From Hyphomicrobiales bacterium (GTDB lineage Bacteria; Pseudomonadota; Alphaproteobacteria; Rhizobiales; Beijerinckiaceae): a DNA stretch of 64,000 nt. Positions 16,356 to 26,572 of this stretch are shown one piece after another. The stretch is taken from contig JAIXTT010000112.1 of NCBI GenBank assembly GCA_027483795.1, positions 1 through 64,000 on the forward strand, in the 5' to 3' direction. Numbering within the stretch: the stretch's first letter is position 1; the number at the start of each line of letters is the position of its first letter. The position numbers and the translations under genes were made by a program. Below the pieces are notes generated by a model that saw only the letters and a program-made list of their open reading frames with translations, had not been told where the DNA came from and made no database searches.

Positions 16356-18743
16356 ATGACGGACAAGAAGACCACCAAGCAATTCCGGCTCGAGGAGGCG
16401 ACGATCTCCGAGATGCAGGCCGCCATCAAGGCGGGCGAAGTCACCTGCGTGCAGATCGTGCAGGGCTATATCGACCGGGCCCGCGCCTATAACGGCGTGG
16501 CCAGCGTGCTCGTCACCGAGGACGGAAAACCGGTCGCGGCGGCGACCGGCACCGTCCGGGCCGGCGCGCCCTTGTCGTTTCCCACCCGAACCGTTCCGGC
16601 CTCGGAGATCTTCCCCGATCTCGACCGCTACGAGGGCAAGCCGCTCGAATTCGGACGGATGGAGCCGACCATTTCCGACCCCTCGGTGCAGCAGCAATTC
16701 GGCATGGTCACCGGCATTCCCGACGGCACCCAGGTGAACGCGCTGTCGACGCTCAACATCCGCGGCGAACGATCCGTCGTCTGCCGCGGCGAATTCGATC
16801 GCCACCCGTCACTGGGCCCGCTGCCGCCCGGAGCTCCGGCGGTCTGCGAGATCTTCCGCCGCTATCCGGACGCGCTGGAGCGCGCGGCCGAACTCGACGC
16901 CGAATACGGCAGCAATCCCGACCTCGAGAAGATGCCGATGTACGGCGTCGTGTTCTCGTTCAAGGACCCGTTCGATTGCAAGGACATGCGATCGGTCGGC
17001 GGCGGCGACGCGGCCTATGACATCGACGTGCCGGCGCGCGACCATCAGCTGGTCGGCAAGCTGCGCGACAAGGGCGCGATCATCTTCGCCAAGGCGGTCA
17101 GCACCGAATACAACGGCCGCGCGGGCGACCCCGGCGGTGACCATCTTCCGGACCGGATCCTGCCCTCGATTCTCGGCTATCAGCGCACCACCTGGGGCGG
17201 CAATCCGGCCAATCCCTATGACACCACGCGGTCGGCCTCGCTCGGATCCAGCTCGGGATCGGCGCTCTCGGTCTCGACCAATCTGGTGATGGCGAGCCTC
17301 GGCGAGGAAACCCGGGCGTCCTGCCGCGGCCCCTCGAACCACAACGCCGTGGCGCTGATCCTGCCGCACAAGGCCATGCTGGGCTTCGACGGCGGCGCGG
17401 TCGGCGCCGACATCTACACCGACCGCACCGGCGTGATCTGCCGCTCGGTGTTCGATTGCGCCAAGGTGGTCGACGCCCTGGTCGATGCGGAAAGCGACGG
17501 CTACTACGATCCGCGCGATCCGTTCACCACGGTGCCGCGCTCGTCGATCCTGTCGACGCCCTATGTCGGCCACCTCGCGCATGGCGGAAGCGAAGGCGCG
17601 CTGGCCGGCGTCCGGATCGGCGTCATCCGGGAGTCCATGATCGTCCCCGAAGGATCGCTCTCGGAACGACCGATCGTCGACGCCGCCAATGCGGAGATCA
17701 AGACGATCCTGCGCGATCATCTGGGCGCGACGCTGGTGCAGTCGAACGATCCGCAGGCCGAAAACGACCCCGAACTCGAAACCATGCGGGTCGATTTCAA
17801 GACCGCGGTGGCGCGGCTGGTCTCGGTGTTCATGCCCGACCTGCTGTTCCGGCTGGGGGCCGACGGACAGCCCGTCTACAAGGAGGTCGCCGAGGCCGTC
17901 ATCCCGACGCCCTTCGTCGCGGGCGGCATGCCGAGCCTCGCCTCGCCCGCCGTCGCCGCGGGCGCCGAGGCGACGTATCAGCCGCCGAAGATCTTCGGCA
18001 GCGGCACGATGAAGCCGATCGACTACTGCGTCGCCCTGACGGAAGGCAAGATCGCGCCGCCGAAGAACCTCGACATCCATTCGATCCAGGAACAGGAACT
18101 GGCGACCACGTTCCGCTTCCACATCCAGCAATATCTGATGCGGCGCGCCGACGACTGGGCCGCGAAGGGGTTCACCGAGACGCTCACGGATTTCGCCGCG
18201 CTCAATGCACGGTCGAAATTCTGGGGCGACGATCAGCGCTCCGCCTTCCTCAACTGGGACGCGCTGTCGGATCCGCGCAACCGGCTGGACGGTCGGCAGG
18301 GCGTCAACGAGCGCATCATGCTCCGCGAACTGCTGCGCCGGATCGACATGATGGTGCTGCTCGAGAACAAGCTCGACGGCTTCGTCAGGCTGCATTCCCC
18401 CTGGCCCCCCGGCAAGATCGGCCACGCCAACCAGCCTCGGGGCGGCATGCACAACATCACGCTGGAATCGTTCTTCGGCCCGAACGGCGGCCTGACCGAG
18501 ATCCTGATCCCGGCCGGCTATGTCGACACCGCCTATGATCCGGTGTTCAAGCTCTCGGCGGATCGCAAGCGCTATGTGCCGACCGCCTCGACCGTCCCGA
18601 CGCGGCTGGCCGCCCCCGGCCTTCCCTTCTCGCTGGTCTTCCGCAGCGAGCCCGGCAAGGAGGACGTCATCGTCCGCATCGCGTCGGCCTATGAGGCGGC
18701 TTCCCGCCGCCGCATCTCGCCGCCGGCTTTCGGTCCGGTCTAG
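16356..18743 (+). CDS. Large amidase-signature-family protein
   Basis: 795 residues, against about 450-550 for usual amidases. The amidase core is visible: MYGVVFSFKDPFDCKDMRSVGGGDAAYD carries the catalytic Lys (FKD), SASLGSSSGSALSVSTNLVMASLGEETRASCRGPSNHNA carries the cis-Ser/nucleophile segment, and RTGVICRSVFDCAKVVDAL follows. An N-terminal extension (1-190) and a long C-terminal half (residues ~430-790) surround it. The usual GGSIRGPA element reads RASCRGPS, an atypical version. It probably hydrolyses an amide in the cytoplasm; substrate unknown. Starts ATG with GGAAACGGACCC upstream; transcribed alone, divergent from the TRAP operon and convergent with the next hydrolase. Confidence 0.85.
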   Translation: MTDKKTTKQFRLEEATISEMQAAIKAGEVTCVQIVQGYIDRARAYNGVASVLVTEDGKPVAAATGTVRAGAPLSFPTRTVPASEIFPDLDRYEGKPLEFGRMEPTISDPSVQQQFGMVTGIPDGTQVNALSTLNIRGERSVVCRGEFDRHPSLGPLPPGAPAVCEIFRRYPDALERAAELDAEYGSNPDLEKMPMYGVVFSFKDPFDCKDMRSVGGGDAAYDIDVPARDHQLVGKLRDKGAIIFAKAVSTEYNGRAGDPGGDHLPDRILPSILGYQRTTWGGNPANPYDTTRSASLGSSSGSALSVSTNLVMASLGEETRASCRGPSNHNAVALILPHKAMLGFDGGAVGADIYTDRTGVICRSVFDCAKVVDALVDAESDGYYDPRDPFTTVPRSSILSTPYVGHLAHGGSEGALAGVRIGVIRESMIVPEGSLSERPIVDAANAEIKTILRDHLGATLVQSNDPQAENDPELETMRVDFKTAVARLVSVFMPDLLFRLGADGQPVYKEVAEAVIPTPFVAGGMPSLASPAVAAGAEATYQPPKIFGSGTMKPIDYCVALTEGKIAPPKNLDIHSIQEQELATTFRFHIQQYLMRRADDWAAKGFTETLTDFAALNARSKFWGDDQRSAFLNWDALSDPRNRLDGRQGVNERIMLRELLRRIDMMVLLENKLDGFVRLHSPWPPGKIGHANQPRGGMHNITLESFFGPNGGLTEILIPAGYVDTAYDPVFKLSADRKRYVPTASTVPTRLAAPGLPFSLVFRSEPGKEDVIVRIASAYEAASRRRISPPAFGPV

Positions 18744-18759
18744 TCGCCGCGACGACGGC

Positions 18760-18781
18760 GCCCGCGGCGGAAGCCGCGGGC
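18760..18781. terminator. GC hairpin between convergent hydrolase genes
   Basis: GCCCGCGGC and GCCGCGGGC form a perfect 9-bp stem around a GGAA loop in the ~100-bp convergent gap. No T-run follows, so termination efficiency is uncertain. Confidence 0.4.
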
Positions 18782-18845
18782 GGCCGACCCGGACATCGTG
18801 CGGGAACCCGCGCCCGCCGCGCAGGCGCGGTGCGCAACGCTCGAC

Positions 18846-20093
18846 CTAATTCAGGAGACCGTCGAACCAAGTCTTCCATGATGGAACCGCGACGGCGTAG
18901 CTGCCCCTGTGATCATGGGGACCGACGCTGACGGCCTCGACCTTGTCGCCCCCGAGCGCGCGTTGATAATCCATCGGCAGCCGGCCCAGCAGCGGCCGGA
19001 GAGCCTCGTCATTTTCGCCGTAATAGTTGCGCGTCAAGGTCTTGATCGGTCGGCGATAGGCTTGGTTTTCGATCAGGAGTCGGCCGAACGTGCTGGATGC
19101 AAAAAACTCCGCGTCGAAATATTCCTTATTGATCAGATCGGGAAGATTGCCGGGGATGTCCGCCGGATCGAACGGTTCCTGATCGTATGCGCGTCTTGAG
19201 ACCTCATAATATTTCGCATTGATCAGCGAGCGCGCGAGGCCGGGCGCATCGTAATAATGCTCATAAGCGAACGCGCCGAGAATGAAGATCGAAACGATCC
19301 ATGCCGCATCCATGGCGCGCGGATACAGGAGCGGCGAACTCATCATCATCCACAGATCCGCGGGCGCACAGGCCGTGGCGGCCGCCCTGACGGGAACGCC
19401 GAACTGCTCGAGCCTCTCCAGCATGGCCATCGTGACGTAGCCGCCTTGCGACCATCCCCCGAGAAAGAGATGCGTCCTCGTCTTGCCGAGGTCCTTCATC
19501 ACGATGTCGGCGGCATCGATCAGATCGATCGTCGCCTGCTGATGGCTCCGTTTCACGAGAAAAGCTTGCTTCTCTTCCGAGAGGCCCATGCCGAGATAGT
19601 CCGCGGCGACGACCGCGTAACCTTGTCCCGCGAATTGAGCGATCGCCAATTCGGTTTCCGGTGATTGTTCGGGAAAGGAGGGGACCTGCGTCTTCAGATA
19701 GGCCGTCCCATGCTGATACGAGAAAACGGGAAGGTTCCTGTCCTGCGTATCGGGAACGGCGATGATCCCGCTCAGCCGTACGGGCTTGTTGTTCTTCTCG
19801 GGACATACCGACGGGTATCGGACGCGATAGATCCGAAGCGGATTGCGCGCCGGCGTGTACGGGACGTTCACGCCGGAAAAGGCCGGAACCGTCGTCGTCA
19901 GGATCCGGTTCGATTTCTCGATCGTCCGACTCTCGATCTCGACATAGGAAATCCCGCCGGGAAGCTCCTTCGCCTTCGGATCGGCAGCCGACACGCTCGC
20001 GCCCGCCGGGGCTGCAAGGCCGTTTTGCGAAGCCATCAGAAGAGGGCCGGCCCCGAGAGCAAGAACCATGTTGCGGCGATCAAGAGTGCTCAT
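18846..20093 (-). CDS. Exported alpha/beta hydrolase (lipase-like)
   Basis: 415 residues. The N-terminus MSTLDRRNMVLALGAGPLLM resembles a Tat signal (DRRN) ending near GLAAPA. The alpha/beta-hydrolase core has LSGIIAVPDTQDRNLPVFSYQHGTA, QFAGQGYAVVAADYLGMGLSEE and the nucleophile elbow FLGGWSQGGYVTMAML; HDHRGSYAVAV near the C-terminus supplies the catalytic His. This architecture resembles secretory lipases and cutinase-like esterases. The ATG at 20093 is chosen because the signal peptide starts there. It uses somewhat more AT-ending codons than its neighbours. Single-gene unit. Confidence 0.85.
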   Translation of the reverse strand: MSTLDRRNMVLALGAGPLLMASQNGLAAPAGASVSAADPKAKELPGGISYVEIESRTIEKSNRILTTTVPAFSGVNVPYTPARNPLRIYRVRYPSVCPEKNNKPVRLSGIIAVPDTQDRNLPVFSYQHGTAYLKTQVPSFPEQSPETELAIAQFAGQGYAVVAADYLGMGLSEEKQAFLVKRSHQQATIDLIDAADIVMKDLGKTRTHLFLGGWSQGGYVTMAMLERLEQFGVPVRAAATACAPADLWMMMSSPLLYPRAMDAAWIVSIFILGAFAYEHYYDAPGLARSLINAKYYEVSRRAYDQEPFDPADIPGNLPDLINKEYFDAEFFASSTFGRLLIENQAYRRPIKTLTRNYYGENDEALRPLLGRLPMDYQRALGGDKVEAVSVGPHDHRGSYAVAVPSWKTWFDGLLN

Positions 20094-20304
20094 CGTCGGG
20101 CCCCACGCAAGACATCGGATCGATCCATACTCTCTCCTGCGGCTCCCGCACAATCATCGAGCCGAGGTCGAAGCGCGGCCTCCGGGAAGGCCCCGCTCCG
20201 AAAGCGCTCCCGCAACGGCGGAGAAGGAAACCCCCGCCCGTGACCGAAGGAAAGTCGGGTCTCGGTCACGGCCTCGTCGTCGGGACGGTCATGGCGGATT
20301 CGTT

Positions 20305-21366
20305 TCAGAAAACCCGGCCGCGCGCATCGACCTGCACCGTTTCGACGAAACGCCCGCCGCGATGCAGATGGACCCGGTCGAACAGATTGGTCACGACGCA
20401 GACATGATTGGGAATGATCAGAACGCGCTCGCCCACCTCGGGTTTTCGGGCGCATGCCGACAGATCGACATGGCCGTGCTCCTCGCTCAGGCCGTTGATC
20501 ACGGCATCCGGATAGTCGCGCAGCAGGCCGTAGCCGGAAAGGCCGAGGAGATCGGAACTGAGCGCCTTCGAACCCGAATCCAGAACGGCCCTGTCCGGCG
20601 TCGGGCGGCTGACGACCGTTGCGGCGACGCCGACGGCGCAGTCGGCCGGCGTGCAGGCCCCGCGCGCCACCAATGATCGGTCATTGTAGATGTAGGTGCC
20701 GGGGCGATACTCGGTCACGACCGACCCCCCCGGAAACGACTTCATCGAAGGCGTTCCGCCCGAACTGACGACGTCGCAATGCCCGACGGCCGCCAGACAA
20801 CCCGATTTCGCCGCAACCATGAAATCCTCGACCCGCTCATGGCCGTTCGGGGCGGGATAGGTCATCAGCCCGGCAAAGGTCAGGCCGGGGCTCCCGGCGA
20901 TGATGCGCGCCAGCGCGACCGCGGCTTCGGGGTCTTGGACCCCGCAGCGCGCAAGGCCGGTGTCGCATTCCACGAGCACGCGCAGAGGCGTGCCGGCGTC
21001 CGCGAAGGCCTGTGACAGTCCGCGGACGACGACCTCGTTGTCGGCGACGACCGTGATGGTCGCGTCTTCGCTCAGACGGCGCAGACGTGCCAGCTTTTCG
21101 GCGCCGAGGATGTTGAAGGTGATCAGGACGTCACGACAGCCGGCATTCACGAAGACCTCGGCTTCCGAGGTCTTCTGGCAGGTGATGCCGGTCGCGCCGG
21201 CCCCGAGCTGCTTCCGCGCGAACCGGACGAGCTTGTGGGTCTTGATGTGCGGACGCAGCGCGACCCCGAGGCGGTCGAACTGCGCCTGCGCGGCGGCGAT
21301 GTTGCGGTCGACGATGTCCTCGTCGATCAAGACGCCGGGCGTCTCGACGGCCGGGAATCCGGGCAT
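20305..21366 (-). CDS. DSD1/D-threonine-aldolase-like PLP enzyme (alanine-racemase N-terminal fold)
   Basis: 353 residues. ETPGVLIDEDIVDRNIAAAQ, then ALRPHIKTHKLVRFARKQLGAGATGITCQKTSEAEVF contains the PLP-binding Lys of the fold-III barrel; GLMTYPAPNGHE and VSSGGTPSMKSF are phosphate-binding regions; IIPNHVCVVTNLFDRV has the His/Cys pair that binds the metal in D-threonine aldolase and D-serine dehydratase. It likely cleaves or deaminates a D-beta-hydroxy amino acid. It is the last gene of a minus-strand operon with RidA, RpiR regulator and a Dpp-type importer, consistent with catabolism of imported D-amino-acid-containing peptides. Confidence 0.9.
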   Translation of the reverse strand: MPGFPAVETPGVLIDEDIVDRNIAAAQAQFDRLGVALRPHIKTHKLVRFARKQLGAGATGITCQKTSEAEVFVNAGCRDVLITFNILGAEKLARLRRLSEDATITVVADNEVVVRGLSQAFADAGTPLRVLVECDTGLARCGVQDPEAAVALARIIAGSPGLTFAGLMTYPAPNGHERVEDFMVAAKSGCLAAVGHCDVVSSGGTPSMKSFPGGSVVTEYRPGTYIYNDRSLVARGACTPADCAVGVAATVVSRPTPDRAVLDSGSKALSSDLLGLSGYGLLRDYPDAVINGLSEEHGHVDLSACARKPEVGERVLIIPNHVCVVTNLFDRVHLHRGGRFVETVQVDARGRVF

Positions 21367-21368
21367 GA

Positions 21369-21764
21369 TCAACGCTTCTGCGGCATGTAGGCGACGGCCT
21401 CGATCTCGACCCGGATGTCGAGGACCAGCGCGGATTGGATCGTGGTCCGTGCCGGGCGCTTGCCCGGTTCGAAATAGCTCGAATAGACGCCGTTGAACCC
21501 GACGAAGTCGCGCGCGTCGGCGAGATAGATCGTCGTCTTGACGACATCGGCCAACGAGCAACCGGCATGACCGAGCGCCGTCTTCAGCTTCTCCATGACG
21601 ACGCGCGTCTGGGTCTCGATATTGCCCCAGACGATTTCGCCGCGATCATCCGTCGGCACCTGCCCGGAAACGAACACGAAGTCGCCCGCGCGCACGGCGG
21701 GGGACAACGGCATCGAACTCAGCGCAGCTCCGAATCCGTCACCGCCGAGATGTTCGATCGTCAT
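21369..21764 (-). CDS. RidA-family enamine/imine deaminase
   Basis: 131 residues. RidA family features are visible: AGDFVFVSGQVPTDDRGEIV, NIETQTRVVMEKLKTALGHAGCSLADVVKTTIYLAD and the substrate-binding Arg/Glu tail RPARTTIQSALVLDIRVEIEAVAY. RidA proteins hydrolyse reactive enamines released by PLP enzymes, which fits its place 2 nt upstream of the PLP enzyme gene. Its ATG overlaps the stop of the RpiR gene (ATGA). Confidence 0.92.
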   Translation of the reverse strand: MTIEHLGGDGFGAALSSMPLSPAVRAGDFVFVSGQVPTDDRGEIVWGNIETQTRVVMEKLKTALGHAGCSLADVVKTTIYLADARDFVGFNGVYSSYFEPGKRPARTTIQSALVLDIRVEIEAVAYMPQKR

Positions 21765-22726
21765 GATGATTCCTCCGTACCCGTGTTGGTTGCTTCATGG
21801 GATTTCCAACCCCAGTAGACGACCGAACTCTCATCGGTGTCCTGATCCTTGGCCTGCAGGATCTTGTGGATCTGCTCCAGACGCTTGACGCAGTCGGGGC
21901 CGCGAAGACGGCCGATGAGAATGGTGATCATCTCGATCATCATGGTCTGGGTGATATAGGCGTCCGTCCCCACCGGCATCGTGGCGTCGGCCGGCACGTC
22001 GACGGCGAGAACGATGTCCGCAAGGCGCGCCAAGGGCGTGTTCGCCCGCGTGATCGCGATGATCTTCGCGCCGCGCGACCGGCCCATGGCGACGGTCTCG
22101 AGGAGGGCGGGCATGCGTCCGACGAACGAGATGGCGACGACGGCATCGTCGGGCGAGAGGGTCGCGGCCGCCACGATCTGCAGATAGGCGTCGGTATAGC
22201 TCGTCGCCGTCAAGCCGAGGCGGAACAGCCGCGCCTGAAGATCCTGCGCGAGAAAATGCGAGGTCGCGCCGGTGCCGTAGCAATCGACGCGGCGCGCCTT
22301 GTCGAGCATTCCGGCGGCCGCGGCCAGAACCTCCGGATCGAGCGATCGATGCCACTCCGCCAGAGCCGCCAGCGTCGAGCCCACGACATTGTTGATGACC
22401 TCGGACGGCGTGTCCGAATTCCGCACGGAGCGATGCAGATAGGGCGTGCCGAGGGCCAAGGTCCCGGCGAGTTTCAGCTTGAAATCCTTGAGGCCTTCGC
22501 AGCCGACCGCCCGGGCGAAGCGAACGATGGTCGGCTTGCCGACATGAGCGCGGGCGGCGAGGTCCTCGACATTGCTCTGCACCGCCCGATGCGGATCGGC
22601 CAGCACCATCTCCGCGATGCGGCGATGCGCTTTGGACAGGTCGGGCATCGCCGCGCGGATGGTCAGCAGCACGTCGGGCGAGCGCTGTTCCGCTGCGACG
22701 AGTTCGGCTTCCACGGGAACGGTCAT
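21761..22726 (-). CDS. MurR/RpiR-family transcriptional regulator
   Basis: 321 residues. The N-terminal helix-turn-helix (ADPHRAVQSNVEDLAARAHVGKPTIVRFARAVGCEGLKDFKL) is followed by a SIS sugar-phosphate-type domain (RVDCYGTGATSHFLAQDLQARLFRLG, VVAISFVGRMPALLETVAMGRSRGAKIIAITRAN). The gene lies inside the operon, overlapping dppF-like and RidA genes by 4 nt each, so it is autoregulated with the transport and enzyme genes. A perfect ATTGAAA-N5-TTTCAAT palindrome at the operon promoter is a good candidate target. The ligand could be a phosphosugar or other small molecule. Confidence 0.93.
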   Translation of the reverse strand: MTVPVEAELVAAEQRSPDVLLTIRAAMPDLSKAHRRIAEMVLADPHRAVQSNVEDLAARAHVGKPTIVRFARAVGCEGLKDFKLKLAGTLALGTPYLHRSVRNSDTPSEVINNVVGSTLAALAEWHRSLDPEVLAAAAGMLDKARRVDCYGTGATSHFLAQDLQARLFRLGLTATSYTDAYLQIVAAATLSPDDAVVAISFVGRMPALLETVAMGRSRGAKIIAITRANTPLARLADIVLAVDVPADATMPVGTDAYITQTMMIEMITILIGRLRGPDCVKRLEQIHKILQAKDQDTDESSVVYWGWKSHEATNTGTEESS

Positions 22727-23684
22727 GTCTCTGACTTCGGGGCTTCGTGAATGCAGGCGAACCGATGATCCGGGCCCGCCGTCCGCATCGCCGGGACCGC
22801 CCCTGCGCAATCCTCCTTCGCCAGCGGGCAGCGCGTGCGGAACACGCAGCCCGACGGGGGCGAGAGCGGGGACGGAATGTCGCCCTGCAGGAGTTTGCGG
22901 GTGCGGGGAGCGTCCGGGTCGGGCTTGGGGGACGCGGCCAACAGAGCCTGCGTATAGGGATGGCGCGGACGCCGGCAGACCTCCTCCGTGGGCCCGATCT
23001 CCATGACGCGCCCCAGATAAAGCACGACGATGCGGTCGCACATCAACTCGATCACGTCGAGATCGTGGCTGATGAAGAGCATGGCCATGCCCGAGCGCCG
23101 CCGCAGATCCTGAAGCAGATTGAGCACCTGCGCCTGCACCGAGACGTCGAGGGCCGAGACGGGTTCGTCCGCCACGATCAGATCCGGCCGGACCGCGAGG
23201 GCGCGGGCGATGCCGATGCGCTGGCGTTGCCCGCCGGAGAACTCATGCGGGAAGCGGCCCGCATGCCCGGCGTCCAGTCCGACGGTCTCGAGCAGCTCGC
23301 CGATGCGCTTCGACCGCTCCGGCCCTTGCGCGAGCCCATGCGCATCCAGCGCCTCGCCGATGATGTCCTTCACCCTGAGGCGCGGATTGAGACTGGCGAA
23401 AGGATCCTGAAAGACCATCTGCATGCGCCGACGCAGGGGCCGCAGCTCACGCCGGCTCAGCCCGCCGATCTCACGGCCGTCGAAGGCTATGGCGCCCGCG
23501 GTCGGATCGAGCGCACGCAGGATCAGTCGGCCGATGGTGCTCTTGCCGGAGCCGGATTCGCCGACGAGACCCACGACCTCGCCGGGCGCGATCTCGAAGC
23601 TGACGTCCTCGACGGCATGGACGAGCGCCGGCGCTTTGCCGAAGCGCTTCGTCAATCCGCGGATGCTGACCAGCGGGGCGTCGC

Positions 23685-23688
<4 letters not shown>
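22723..23688 (-). CDS. Dipeptide/oligopeptide ABC transporter ATP-binding protein (DppF-like)
   Basis: 321 residues from a GTG start with GGAGAG upstream. Walker A GLVGESGSGKST, Q-loop FQDPFASLNPR, signature FSGGQRQRIGIARAL, Walker B LIVADEPVSALDVS and H-loop FISHDL are all intact. The C-terminal oligopeptide-transporter extension (GCVFRTRCPLAKEDC) identifies the OppF/DppF type. Overlaps the DppD-like gene and the RpiR gene by 4 nt each. Confidence 0.95.
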
Positions 23689-24688
<1,000 letters not shown>

Positions 24689-24689
<1 letters not shown>

Positions 24690-25537
24690 CACAGCGCCTT
24701 CCTGAGCTTGGGATCGAGCATGTCGCGCAGTCCGTCGCCGACCAGCTGCAGGCTCAGAGCCGCAAGAACGATCGCCAGACCGGGGAAGAACACGACCCAG
24801 AAGGCCCGATCCGCATATTGCTGACCCGAGGCGATCATCGTGCCCCAAGTGGGAACGTCCGGAGGGACGCCCGCGCCGAGGAAGGACAGCCCCGCTTCCG
24901 CCAGCACCGCATAGGCGAAGATGAAGGTCGCCTGCACGAGAATGGGCGAGGCGACGTTGAGCAGGATATGCACCGTCAGGATGCGCGGGGTGGAAACGCC
25001 GAGCAACCGCGCCGCTTCGACGAAGGGCAGTTCGCGCACCACCAGCGTCGAACCGCGCACGACCCGCGTGACGCGCGGCGTGTAGACGATGGCCAGCGCC
25101 AGCACGACGTTTCCGGCCGAAGCGCCCAGGACCGCGACGAGGAAGATCGCCAGCAGAATGTCCGGCAGGGACATCATGGCGTCGACGATGCGCATGATGA
25201 CGGTGTCGAGCGCGCGGAAATAGCCCGCCAGGAGCCCGAGGGTCGTTCCGGCCAGCATCGATGCCAGAACCACCGCCATGCCGATGCCGAGCGACGCCCG
25301 CCCGCCGTAGATGATGCGCGACAGCACGTCCCGGCCGAACTCGTCCGTTCCGAACCAGTTCGTCGCGCTCGGCGGCCTGAGCCGCTGCGTCACCCGCATT
25401 CCGGTCGGCGAATAAGGAGCGATCAGCGGCGCCGCGATCGCCGCGATGACGATCACGAGCAGGACGACGGCTCCGAACAGGACGAGCTTTCGCCGAAACA
25501 GGCGGTCGAGGAACAGTTTCGCGGCGGCGGGATCCAT
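24689..25537 (-). CDS. Dipeptide/oligopeptide ABC transporter permease (DppC-like)
   Basis: 282 residues, six transmembrane helices with the OppC-type N-terminal extension. NWFGTDEFGRDVLSRIIYGGRASLGIG and the EAA loop FVEAARLLGVSTPRILTVHIL are family signatures. Partner of the DppB-like permease encoded 9 nt upstream. Confidence 0.95.
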
Positions 25538-25546
25538 CGCCGAGCC

Positions 25547-26488
25547 TCAGGTTTCGACGCGCGGATCGACGAGCGTGTAGATCACGTCGATCGTGAAATT
25601 GATCAGGACATAGATGCCGGCGATGACGATCAGCGCTCCTTGGATGACCGGGTAGTCACGCCTCAGGACGGCGGAGACCACGAGATTGCCGATGCCGGGA
25701 AGGCCGAACACCGTTTCGGTGACGATCGCGCCGCCGACGAGCAGGGCCGCGGTGAGTCCGACCACCGTGATGATCGGCACCAGCGCATTGCCGAGCGCAT
25801 GGCGCAGGACGATGCGGCTCTCGGGCAGCCCCTTGGCGCGCGCCGTGCGGACGAAGTCTTCGGACAGGACGTCGAGCATGCTCGCGCGCGTGAATCGCGT
25901 GATCAGCGCCGAATTGACGATGCCGAGAACCATGGCGGGGAGGACGAGATGACGAAGTCTCTGCGCGAGATCCGCTCCGGGATCGCCGTAGCCCGCGACC
26001 GGAAACCAGCCCAGGCGGACCGCGAAGAACTGGATGAAGAGAAGGCCGAGCCAGAAGCTCGGGATGCTGGCGGCCAGCATCGCCGACCCGCTGACCGTCT
26101 GGTCGGCGACCCGTCCCCGCCAGACCGCCGAAGCGATGCCGCAGGGAATGCCGATCAGCGAAGCGATCAGAATGGAGAACAGCGCCAGAAAGAAGGTCGG
26201 TTCGGCCCTTTCGCCGATGGCCTGCAGCACCGGACGCTGGAGGAAGATCGACTGCCCCAGATTGCCGGACGCGATCTCCTTGAGCCACAGCACGTATTGG
26301 ACCGCGACGGGCCGATCGAGCCCGTAGGTCTTGCGCAGCTCCGCGATGTCGGCGGCGGTCGCCTGATCGCCCAGCATCAGGGAGGCGGGATCCCCCGGAG
26401 CCAGTCGCGTCAGGAAGAAGACCATGGTCGCGACGATGAACATCACGGCCAGCATTCCGGCGAGCCTGCGGGCGATTGCAGCGACCAT
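25547..26488 (-). CDS. Dipeptide/oligopeptide ABC transporter permease (DppB-like)
   Basis: 313 residues. VFFLTRLAPGDPASLMLGDQATAADIAELRKTYGLDRPVAVQY is the typical N-terminal periplasmic loop of DppB; the EAA loop is DFVRTARAKGLPESRIVLRHAL and the end is LINFTIDVIYTLVDPRVE. GGGGGG precedes the ATG. It follows the binding-protein gene after ~85 bp. Confidence 0.95.
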   Translation of the reverse strand: MVAAIARRLAGMLAVMFIVATMVFFLTRLAPGDPASLMLGDQATAADIAELRKTYGLDRPVAVQYVLWLKEIASGNLGQSIFLQRPVLQAIGERAEPTFFLALFSILIASLIGIPCGIASAVWRGRVADQTVSGSAMLAASIPSFWLGLLFIQFFAVRLGWFPVAGYGDPGADLAQRLRHLVLPAMVLGIVNSALITRFTRASMLDVLSEDFVRTARAKGLPESRIVLRHALGNALVPIITVVGLTAALLVGGAIVTETVFGLPGIGNLVVSAVLRRDYPVIQGALIVIAGIYVLINFTIDVIYTLVDPRVET

Positions 26489-26572
26489 GCATCCCCCCGT
26501 CGTTCGGATCGGCGCGAAGAGACCGCAGCGCGATGCGCTGCGGCGTGATTTCGACGTCGTCTCCGGCGCGGA

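Noticed and set aside
23120-23410. Frame with cysteines opposite the DppF-like gene
   Set aside because: Antisense shadow without ribosome-binding site.
24818-26548. 576-residue plus-strand frame opposite the Dpp permeases
   Set aside because: Antisense shadow with extreme Arg/Asp/Glu/Gln composition; the minus-strand permeases are unambiguous.
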